A DNA stretch of 6,081 nucleotides from DATBMY01 sp036554605. Its GTDB lineage: Bacteria; Acidobacteriota; Blastocatellia; UBA7656. This document shows positions 1 to 5,613 of this stretch, one piece after another. Each line of letters opens with the position of its first letter. The first letter of the stretch is position 1. The notes under the pieces are model-generated. The model did no database searches. It was not told the DNA's origin and saw nothing but the letters and a program-made list of their open reading frames with translations. The position numbers and the translations under genes were made by a program. The DNA is taken from positions 1 to 6,081 of the forward strand of contig DATBMY010000416.1 of assembly GCA_036554605.1 (NCBI GenBank), written 5' to 3'.

Positions 1-758
1 CCGTCCATCTCCGGCATCATGATGTCGAGCAGCACCAGATCGAAATAACGCTCGCCCAGTATCCTCAACGCCTCGCGCCCGCTCCCGGCGGTCGCAACCC
101 TGTGGCCGTGTCTCACCAGGTAGCGCGACAGCACATCGCGATTCATCTCGTTATCGTCAACCACCAGGAGCGATCCGAACTCGGTCTCCCAGGCCGGAAG
201 AATGTTTTCACCCGTCGAATTACCTTCGGTGAGCGCGTCCGACAGCGTGGTTGACACCGCGCTGGCCATCAGCGTCGTAGCCTGTTTCTTATTCTCAACC
301 CTTGTAAATGAAGTTATATCCTCGATAAAAGCCCGCAGCTTTCTTCCGGCCGCGCGTATGTTCCTGAGATCGGAGACCTGACTTTGTCGCGCCTCTCTTT
401 CGGCTTCGATGATCAACCTGTCGGTCGAAGTCAATACTTCATCGAGCGGCGAGCGCAACTCGGCGCGAATCTTTATGCTCAAACCTTCCACGTTAATCTC
501 GCCCTCCTGCGCTTCGAGTCTGGCGGGGGCGAGCAGATCGTTTATCGAGGCGAGCAGACGCCGGGCCGCATCGAGTATCTTTTCGAGATCGGCGATAGCG
601 CCCTGCCATTCGAGGTCGGCGGCGTCTTCGAGCAGTATCTCGCCGTACCCGATAATCGCGTTGAGCGGCGTTCGCAGCTCATGCCTTATCTGGGTCAGAA
701 TTATATTCTTGTTGTTATATTCAGGCGCTCGATTCCTGATCTCATCTTCGCCGCTCAT
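1..758 (-). CDS. Tandem HisKA-like / receiver signalling protein without ATPase domain (partial, C-terminus off the left edge)
   Basis: At least 252 residues are visible, and the frame is open to the window edge. Residues about 18-82 form a HisKA dimerisation/phosphoacceptor segment with H-box HELRTPLN (His26). Residues about 93-157 form a second HisKA-like segment in which the H-box reads AELRSPL, so the His is replaced by Ala99. No N, G1, F or G2 boxes of a HATPase_c domain lie between or after them. From about residue 195 a receiver begins (LLVVDDNEMNR, acid pair Asp201/Asp202, phosphoacceptor Asp245 in LLDIMMPEMD) and runs off the edge. The start ATG overlaps the stop of the upstream receiver gene (ATGA), with an AAGGA Shine-Dalgarno 6 nt upstream, so translation is probably coupled. 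No membrane segment is visible, so it is probably cytoplasmic. I infer a phosphotransfer or scaffold role for the sensor kinase encoded two genes upstream. Related receivers in this setting are often followed by an output such as a nucleotide cyclase or PP2C, but that part is not visible here. Confidence 0.85.
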   Translation of the reverse strand, partial: MSGEDEIRNRAPEYNNKNIILTQIRHELRTPLNAIIGYGEILLEDAADLEWQGAIADLEKILDAARRLLASINDLLAPARLEAQEGEINVEGLSIKIRAELRSPLDEVLTSTDRLIIEAEREARQSQVSDLRNIRAAGRKLRAFIEDITSFTRVENKKQATTLMASAVSTTLSDALTEGNSTGENILPAWETEFGSLLVVDDNEMNRDVLSRYLVRHGHRVATAGSGREALRILGERYFDLVLLDIMMPEMD

Positions 759-1129
759 GCGCCGTCCTTCTTTAATAGGGACTCGATCTTACCAAGCAAT
801 CTGGCCAGCTCTATCGGCTTTGTATCGTAGTCGTCGCAGCCGGCCTCCATCGCCTTTCCGTAATCCTCCGATAAAGCATGCGCGGTCAGCGCAATCACCG
901 GGATTGACTTCGTATCCGCCCCCGCTTTTATTCTTCGCGTCGCTTCCCACCCGTCGAGTACCGGCAGGCTCATATCCATGAGGATCAGGTCGGGGGCTTC
1001 CCGTTTCGCAATCTCAATCCCCTGCTCGCCATCAACCGCGATGAGAACCTGAAAGCCCTTTCGCTCCAGGCGCCGAGACAGCATATCACGATTCAACTCA
1101 TTATCTTCGACTAAGAGGATTTTGGTCAT
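755..1129 (-). CDS. Single-domain response regulator (DivK/CheY-like receiver)
   Basis: The product is a 124-residue stand-alone receiver domain with no output domain. All canonical residues are present: acidic pocket Glu8/Asp9 (ILLVEDNELNR), phosphoacceptor Asp52 (LILMDMSLP), Thr82 (VIALTA) and Lys104 before Pro105 (DTKPIE). The DNELNRD and DDYDTKP motifs resemble the DivK-like receivers common in cyanobacteria and Acidobacteria. The start at 1129 is chosen over an in-frame ATG at 1171 because it has a strong AAGGAG Shine-Dalgarno 7 nt upstream, begins exactly at beta-strand 1 of the fold, and lies one base after the stop of the sensor kinase. The longer form would add 14 residues encoded inside the kinase gene. 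It is the second gene of the operon, and its stop overlaps the next start. It probably takes phosphate from the kinase or the downstream HisKA protein and signals by protein-protein contact. Confidence 0.93.
   Translation of the reverse strand: MTKILLVEDNELNRDMLSRRLERKGFQVLIAVDGEQGIEIAKREAPDLILMDMSLPVLDGWEATRRIKAGADTKSIPVIALTAHALSEDYGKAMEAGCDDYDTKPIELARLLGKIESLLKKDGA
765..769 (-). promoter_or_regulatory. Ribosome binding site of the HisKA-receiver gene
   Basis: AAGGA on the minus strand, 6 nt before the ATG at 758 and inside the last codons of the receiver gene. Together with the ATGA stop/start overlap it fixes the start and suggests translational coupling. Confidence 0.75.
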
Positions 1130-1130
1130 G

Positions 1131-4100
1131 TCACTTCTCCTTGCGCCCGACGCACGAGATAGCCAGGTCACGCACCTCGGCTAATAAATCCTCGCGGTTG
1201 TACTCGCCCTTTTCGAGTATCCTCTCCACATACCCATCAAGTCTTTCACGGTCCTCCTCCGTTATCTCTTTGGCTGTCACGACCAGCACGGGAATCGCTC
1301 GCCATTCTTTCCGCTTCTTCAGTTCTTTTACGAACTCGAACCCGTCCATCTCCGGCATCATGAGATCCAGGAGAATCACCGTGGGCGGATTGTTCGCCAC
1401 CTGCTCAAGCCCTTCTTTGCCGTTAGCCGCCTCGCTTACTATCCAGCCTTCTTTCTCGAACAGATGCTTCATCACCTGTCGCGTCGATGGATAATCCTCG
1501 ACAATCAATACACGGCAAGGCTCGCTCGTCCCCTGATACCTCCTGACGATGTTCGACAATCGCTCTCTATCAATAGGCTTTGTCAGATAGTCAGCCGCGC
1601 CGAGCGAGAAGCCGATGTTTTTGCTGTCAAGGATGGTTAGCATGATGACGGGTATATTAACCAGGTCGGGGTCAGCCTTGAGAGATGATAGGACCGTCCA
1701 CCCGTCCATTTTCGGCATTACTACGTCGAGCGTGATCACATCCGGGCGCAGCTTGCGGGCGAGCTGCAGCCCCTGGTTGCCATCGAGAGCCGATTCCACC
1801 TGAAATCCTTCTTTGCTGAGATACCGCTTCATTAAGTCATGCACGGCCGGGTCATCATCTATGATAAGCACCGTCCCGAGCGTCTCCTTGAGAGGCGCGG
1901 GCTCGGTCTGTGAAGCCGGGAGCGGTCGAAGCGAAAGGTATGGCTCCTGCGCGGGCAGCTTCACTATGAATCTGGATCCTTTGCCATATTCGCTTTCAAC
2001 GGCGATATCTCCGCCCATCATCTGGCAGAATCTTCTGGTGATCGTAAGCCCGAGCCCCGTGCCGCCGAACTGGCGGGTGGTCGAAACATCGGCCTGTATG
2101 AAAGGTTGAAAGAGCTTCCCGACCTGTTCCTCGGTCATCCCTATGCCGGAATCTTTTACCTCGAAGATTATCCACTCGCCCTCCTGCGATTGCCTGCGCG
2201 CAACGTCGAGCGTGATGACGCCCCGTTCAGTGAATTTGCTCGCGTTGCTCAAGAGGTTGAAGAGCACCTGGCGAACTTTTGTCATATCAGCCCGCATGGA
2301 AGCGATGCTTTCGGGGCAGTTGACCTTCAGCTCGTTATCCTTCCTCAATACGAGAGGCTCGATCACGTTTACAACATCCCGGACCATCGCGGGCACGTTG
2401 AAGGTCTCAAGGAAAAGGTCCATCTTGCCCGCTTCTATCTTTGACAGGTCAAGCACTCCGTTAATCAGATCGAGCAGGTGTTTGCCCGCCGCGTGTATCT
2501 TCTTAAGATCGGGGATGAGATTTTCTTGCCCCATCTCCTCCGCCTCTTCCTGTAGCATCTCGCTGTAGCCGATGACGGCATTGAGCGGGGTGCGCAGCTC
2601 GTGGCTCATATTTGCGAGGAAGGTGCTTTTAGCCTGATTGGCCGCGTCGGCTGTTTCTTTAGCCTCTTTCAATTCTATCTGGGCCGTCTCGAGCTTGATG
2701 TTCTTCTCCTTTAGCTGTTGAGTCCTCTTTGCTACCAGCGCATCGAGCGCCCTCATTCTTCTCGCCTGCCCGGCCGTCCTGATGCGGACGTACGCGATAA
2801 CCGCCCCGGCCAGCGCCAACCCGTATAGAAGATATGCCCACCACGTTTTCCACGGCGGGGGAGATATATTCACTCTGATGACGGTCGCCTGTTCGTTCCA
2901 TACCCCGTCGCTGTTAGTCCCTTTTACTTTGAAGGTGTAATTGCCCCCGTCGAGATTGGTATAGAATGCTTCGCGCCTTGTTCCACATTGAATCCAGTTT
3001 TCGTCGAATCCTTCGAGCATGTAGGCATATTGGTTCTTTTGAGGGTTGGTAAAATCGAGCGCCGCAAACTCGAACGATACCAGGTAGTCCCTGTAGGAAA
3101 GATCAAGCTGATCGCCCGCCGCAATTCTTTGATTTAGACTTCCCGAATTATCAAGCTTCTTGATCGCCGTAATTACAATGGGAGGGCTAAAGGAACTGTC
3201 GGCTACTTTCTCTGGGTAAAACCGCGTGAAGCCATTGACTCCTCCGAAAAATATCTCTCCTCTCGGGCTCTTAAAAGCCGCCCCCGGGTTGAACTCGTTG
3301 GCCTGCAACCCGTCATCCGCGTCGTAGTTGCGAAACGCGCCGGATTGCGAATCGAACCTCGATAATCCTCTATTAGTAGCTATCCAGAGCCTGCCGTTGC
3401 CGTCGCTGAATAGATTATTGATCGTGCTGCTGGGCAGGCCGTCTTTTTCAGTAAAGTGGGCGAAGGTCTCACTCTCGCGATCAAACAGATCGAGCCCGTA
3501 CTTGGTGCCTATCCAGAATCGCCCCGACTCATCTTCGTATAACGCGGAGATATAATCGTTGCCCAGCGTCGCCGGGTTTGCAGGATCGTTGCGGTAGTGA
3601 GTAAATTGCCCGGTCTCGCGATCAAACTTCTTCAGCCCTCCCCGCGTGCCTATCCAGAATCTGCCCGATGCGTCCTCACATATCGCGGTAACTGAATTAT
3701 CGGTGCTATACCGATCATCTGGATTGGCAAGATAACGGGTGAATCTCCCCGTTTGCCGGTCCATTTTGTTTAGCCCGCCCGACAATGTAGCGACCCACAG
3801 GTTGCCGCTTCTGTCTTCATAGACCGGCCCCACTTCATTGTCGCCCAGGCTATGCGGGTCGTCAGCGTTGTACTTGTAATGAGTGAAACTTCCCGTCTGC
3901 CGGTCAAGCTTGTTCAGCCCGCCCGAGTCGGTCCCTACCCAGAACGAGCCCGCGCGGTCTTCGAGGATCGAGGAGACGTTTCTGGCGCTCAAGCTGGACG
4001 AGCTGGCGGGGTCGTGCTTGTAGTGTGTGAACCTTCCCGTTTGCGGGTCGAGCCTGTTTAACCCGCCGTCGGCGGTTCCTACCCAAAGCACGCCCGCCCT

Positions 4101-5267
4101 GTCTTCATAGATCGAGAGGACCAGATTATTGTTCAAGCTGTAGGGGTCGGCCGGATCATTGCGATAACTGACGAATTTCCTGTTCGGGTTGAAACGGCTC
4201 ACCCCGCCGCCGTCGGTAGCGACCCAGATGATTCCCGAGCGGTCTTCATAGATTGTGAATATGTAGTTGTTGCTCAGGCTGTCGGCATTGGCCAGGCTGT
4301 TCTGATGGTGCGAGAACTCACCCGTTTCGCGATCAAGCTTGTCCAGCCCGCCTCCCTGCGTCCCCACCCAGAAGCCTCCGTTCTTGTCTTCGTATAACGC
4401 GCGCACGTTATCCTGGCTGAGGCTGTTTGGATCGGCCGGGTTGTGCTGGTAACGAATGAATTTGCCTTTTTCCCGGTCGAGCCTGTTCAGCCCGCCGCCG
4501 ATTGTCCCTACCCAGAGCGCGCCCGCGCGGTCTTCATAGATCGTAAAGACAAAGTCGTTGCCCAGGCTCTCAGGGTCAGCCGGGTTATTCTTAAAGCTGG
4601 TGAAGATGTTTTTCTCGCGATCAAATCTGTTTAAGCCTCCTCCGACAGTTCCTACCCAGAGCGCGCCCGCGCGGTCCTCGTATATTGTGCTTACGCCGTC
4701 GTCGCTGAGGCTGTTCGGGTCATCCGGATCATGATTGAAATGCGCGAAGCTCCCGGTCTCTCGATCGAGCTTATTGAGCCCGCCCCCTCTCGTGCCTATC
4801 CAGAGCGCGCCCGCGCGGTCTTCATGGATTGTAGAGACAAAATCATTGCCGAGGCTCTCAGCGCTGTTGGGATCATGTCTATAGTGAGTAAACCGCTCTG
4901 ATAGCGGGTCGAACCTGTTGAGCCCTCCGTTGCGCGTCCCGATCCATATAGCGCCCGACGGGTCTTCGTATAACGCTCTGACCCAGTTATCCGACAGCGA
5001 GTTTGAATCCTGCGAATCGTGTCTATAGACCTTGAATTCATACCCGTCATATTTGTTCAGCCCATCTTCCGTGCCGAACCACATGAAGCCTTTGCGGTCT
5101 TGAAGAATGCAGAAGACCGAGCTTTGCGACAGCCCCTGCCCGATTGATAAGCGTTGAAATCCGGGTCTGCTATTATCGGCGTGAAGACCGTCGGAGCGCG
5201 TCAACACAATCAGTATCAATAAAGCGAACAGCACGGCTCTGGGCCTTACCGGAAAGCTGTCGCCCAT
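1131..5267 (-). CDS. Two-component regulator propeller sensor hybrid histidine kinase (Reg_prop x14, Y_Y_Y, HisKA, HATPase_c, REC, REC)
   Basis: Residues are numbered from the alternative ATG at 5285 (1384 aa). The ATG at 5267 (Met7, 1378 aa) is preferred because a weak GAGA Shine-Dalgarno lies 5 nt upstream, while the first ATG has none. An export signal spans about 12-36: Arg14/Arg16, hydrophobic 17-29, possible cleavage after LHA36. Thirteen repeats carry a W-x-G/A-T core (Trp69, 114, 162, 210, 258, 306, 354, 401, 449, 497, 544, 591, 634) plus a degenerate FFGG at 679-682, giving two seven-bladed propellers. A Y_Y_Y domain (about 744-808), one membrane helix (about 815-834) and a charged coiled coil (about 838-885) follow. 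HisKA has His895 (SHELRTPLN). HATPase_c has N-box Asn1010/Asn1014, G1 DSGIGM (1045-1050) and G2 GGTGLGL (1074-1080). REC1 has Asp1143-1145, Asp1187, Thr1217 and Lys1236; REC2 has Glu1263/Asp1264, Asp1307, Thr1337 and Lys1359. The propellers would be periplasmic and the kinase cytoplasmic. Unlike Bacteroidetes HTCS proteins it has no AraC-type DNA-binding output. The ligand cannot be told from sequence. Confidence 0.95.
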   Translation of the reverse strand: MGDSFPVRPRAVLFALLILIVLTRSDGLHADNSRPGFQRLSIGQGLSQSSVFCILQDRKGFMWFGTEDGLNKYDGYEFKVYRHDSQDSNSLSDNWVRALYEDPSGAIWIGTRNGGLNRFDPLSERFTHYRHDPNSAESLGNDFVSTIHEDRAGALWIGTRGGGLNKLDRETGSFAHFNHDPDDPNSLSDDGVSTIYEDRAGALWVGTVGGGLNRFDREKNIFTSFKNNPADPESLGNDFVFTIYEDRAGALWVGTIGGGLNRLDREKGKFIRYQHNPADPNSLSQDNVRALYEDKNGGFWVGTQGGGLDKLDRETGEFSHHQNSLANADSLSNNYIFTIYEDRSGIIWVATDGGGVSRFNPNRKFVSYRNDPADPYSLNNNLVLSIYEDRAGVLWVGTADGGLNRLDPQTGRFTHYKHDPASSSSLSARNVSSILEDRAGSFWVGTDSGGLNKLDRQTGSFTHYKYNADDPHSLGDNEVGPVYEDRSGNLWVATLSGGLNKMDRQTGRFTRYLANPDDRYSTDNSVTAICEDASGRFWIGTRGGLKKFDRETGQFTHYRNDPANPATLGNDYISALYEDESGRFWIGTKYGLDLFDRESETFAHFTEKDGLPSSTINNLFSDGNGRLWIATNRGLSRFDSQSGAFRNYDADDGLQANEFNPGAAFKSPRGEIFFGGVNGFTRFYPEKVADSSFSPPIVITAIKKLDNSGSLNQRIAAGDQLDLSYRDYLVSFEFAALDFTNPQKNQYAYMLEGFDENWIQCGTRREAFYTNLDGGNYTFKVKGTNSDGVWNEQATVIRVNISPPPWKTWWAYLLYGLALAGAVIAYVRIRTAGQARRMRALDALVAKRTQQLKEKNIKLETAQIELKEAKETADAANQAKSTFLANMSHELRTPLNAVIGYSEMLQEEAEEMGQENLIPDLKKIHAAGKHLLDLINGVLDLSKIEAGKMDLFLETFNVPAMVRDVVNVIEPLVLRKDNELKVNCPESIASMRADMTKVRQVLFNLLSNASKFTERGVITLDVARRQSQEGEWIIFEVKDSGIGMTEEQVGKLFQPFIQADVSTTRQFGGTGLGLTITRRFCQMMGGDIAVESEYGKGSRFIVKLPAQEPYLSLRPLPASQTEPAPLKETLGTVLIIDDDPAVHDLMKRYLSKEGFQVESALDGNQGLQLARKLRPDVITLDVVMPKMDGWTVLSSLKADPDLVNIPVIMLTILDSKNIGFSLGAADYLTKPIDRERLSNIVRRYQGTSEPCRVLIVEDYPSTRQVMKHLFEKEGWIVSEAANGKEGLEQVANNPPTVILLDLMMPEMDGFEFVKELKKRKEWRAIPVLVVTAKEITEEDRERLDGYVERILEKGEYNREDLLAEVRDLAISCVGRKEK
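1137..1142 (-). promoter_or_regulatory. Ribosome binding site deciding the receiver start
   Basis: AAGGAG on the minus strand, 7 nt before the ATG at 1129 and within the final Lys-Glu-Lys codons of the sensor kinase. It supports the 124-residue receiver over a 138-residue form starting at 1171. Confidence 0.85.
3216..5108 (-). repeat. Tandem propeller-blade repeats, about 144 bp per unit
   Basis: Fourteen in-frame repeats inside the sensor kinase gene, 43-48 codons each, with the pattern Y/H-E-D-x-x-G-x-L/F-W-V/I-G-T-x-x-G-G-L-x-x-x-D. Trp114 to Trp162 to 210 to 258 to 306 to 354 are exactly 48 codons apart, giving a strict 144-bp DNA period. The block encoding DRAGALW is identical over 20 bases at 4513-4532, 4657-4676 and 4801-4820. 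DNA identity fades toward both ends of the array, as expected if the central blades are the youngest duplications. These are coding repeats, not an intergenic or CRISPR array. Confidence 0.92.
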
Positions 5268-5337
5268 CTTTATCTCTTTTTGCATAATGATAGTTGCTCG
5301 AAATGGCCATTATCTGGGCGGACCCCACGCTATAGAA

Positions 5338-5366
5338 TTGATAAACAGGTTCGCGGTTCCCGCCAA
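5338..5366 (-). promoter_or_regulatory. Candidate sigma70-type promoter of the sensor operon
   Basis: On the minus strand, TTGGCG (-35, 5361-5366, 4/6 match) and TATCAA (-10, 5338-5343, 4/6 match) are separated by 17 bp. Transcription would start near 5331, giving a leader of about 60 nt before the ATG at 5267. An alternative -10, GATAAT (5/6), lies at 5309-5314 but has no good -35. The -35 sits inside one arm of a CCCGCCAA/TTGGCGGG inverted repeat. The match is weak and was read by eye only. Confidence 0.25.
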
Positions 5367-5409
5367 ATAGAGTGCGAGCCGCTGTGAAGTAACTTTATAC
5401 GTTGGCGGG
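5359..5409. repeat. Spaced inverted repeat CCCGCCAA / TTGGCGGG
   Basis: CCCGCCAA (5359-5366) is the exact reverse complement of TTGGCGGG (5402-5409), separated by 35 bp. The left arm covers the candidate minus-strand -35. The right arm shares 5406-5409 with the hairpin at 5406-5429, so the two pairings exclude each other. It could be a pair of operator half-sites or chance. Confidence 0.35.
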
Positions 5410-5429
5410 CTCAATAGTATATGAGCCCG
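5406..5429. repeat. Perfect inverted repeat in the intergenic region
   Basis: CGGGCTCA (5406-5413) and TGAGCCCG (5422-5429) are 8-bp arms around the 8-nt AT-rich spacer ATAGTATA. No T-run follows on either strand, so an intrinsic terminator is unlikely. It may be a regulator binding site or a leader hairpin. Confidence 0.5.
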
Positions 5430-5468
5430 GGCATGGAAATATTTCTTCGCGCACTGAAAGAGAATTGC

Positions 5469-5495
5469 TCTTCATTTGCTCCAGGAGCCTGAAGA
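5469..5495. repeat. Nested inverted repeat upstream of the lysA-like gene
   Basis: TCTTCA (5469-5474) pairs with TGAAGA (5490-5495), enclosing GCTCC-A-GGAGC (5478-5488). No T-tract follows. It is either a stem in a long lysA leader or a protein site; support is by symmetry only. Confidence 0.3.
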
Positions 5496-5551
5496 ACGTG
5501 CCCACTATAGTCCTAACAATAATGAAAATCAATCTTCATGAATTGGCCGGT

Positions 5552-5581
5552 TTGCTAGGGCGCTCTCGATTAACTTACAAT
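5552..5581 (+). promoter_or_regulatory. Candidate sigma70-type promoter of the lysA-like gene
   Basis: TTGCTA (-35, 5552-5557, 4/6 match) and TACAAT (-10, 5576-5581, 5/6 match) are separated by 18 bp. Transcription would begin near 5588, leaving a short leader of about 26 nt that includes the GAGG ribosome binding site. The -10 abuts the inverted repeat at 5581-5604. Confidence 0.4.
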
Positions 5582-5604
5582 CAAGCCAACCAGCGCTGGC
5601 TTGA
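5581..5604. promoter_or_regulatory. Inverted repeat at the lysA-like gene start (possible operator or hairpin)
   Basis: TCAAGCCA (5581-5588) and TGGCTTGA (5597-5604) are perfect 8-bp inverted arms around an 8-nt spacer. A second perfect palindrome, CCAGCGCTGG, lies at 5590-5599. The element touches the putative -10 on one side and the GAGG ribosome binding site on the other. It could be a repressor operator over the transcription start or, if transcription starts further upstream, a translation-limiting hairpin. Confidence 0.45.
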
Positions 5605-5606
5605 GG
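5603..5606 (+). promoter_or_regulatory. Ribosome binding site of the lysA-like gene
   Basis: GAGG, 7 nt before the ATG at 5614. The first two bases are the end of the right arm of the inverted repeat at 5581-5604, so the site could be partly occluded if that repeat folds in the mRNA. Confidence 0.75.
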
Positions 5607-5613
5607 TCAAAGA

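Larger units (their letters stand above)
5286..5613. other. Divergent intergenic region between the sensor operon and lysA
   Basis: 328 bp without a convincing gene. It separates two divergently transcribed units, so it should carry both promoters. Visible elements are a candidate minus-strand promoter (5338-5366), a candidate plus-strand promoter (5552-5581), a hairpin-capable repeat (5406-5429), a spaced inverted repeat (5359-5366 with 5402-5409), a nested repeat (5469-5495), a 10-bp palindrome GAAATATTTC (5436-5445) and an inverted repeat at the lysA start (5581-5604). No T-rich intrinsic terminator, tRNA or known riboswitch core was recognised. Confidence 0.8.

Noticed and set aside
1..758. 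Truncated or frameshifted histidine kinase that lost its ATPase domain by mutation
   Set aside because: The frame is open and continuous through both HisKA-like segments and into an intact receiver, with a good start signal. This fits a deliberate domain layout better than decay, although an ancient domain loss is possible.
384..981. Plus-strand open frames opposite the HisKA-receiver and receiver genes
   Set aside because: They are Ser/Arg-rich antisense readings of conserved receiver and HisKA sequences, without homology or start signals.
1130..1171. Longer start of the receiver at 1171
   Set aside because: It would add 14 unconserved residues encoded inside the kinase gene; the ATG at 1129 has a much better ribosome binding site and begins at the fold boundary.
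3216..5108. CRISPR or satellite-like array suggested by the 144-bp periodicity
   Set aside because: The repeats are in frame, encode propeller blades and lack short identical repeats with unique spacers.
5406..5429. Intrinsic terminator at the intergenic hairpin
   Set aside because: Neither strand has a T-run after the stem, and both flanking genes point away from it, so no transcript needs to end here.
5286..5613. Lysine riboswitch (L-box) upstream of lysA
   Set aside because: I could not find the conserved L-box core elements, and the available leader is short if the candidate promoter is right. A covariance-model search would decide.
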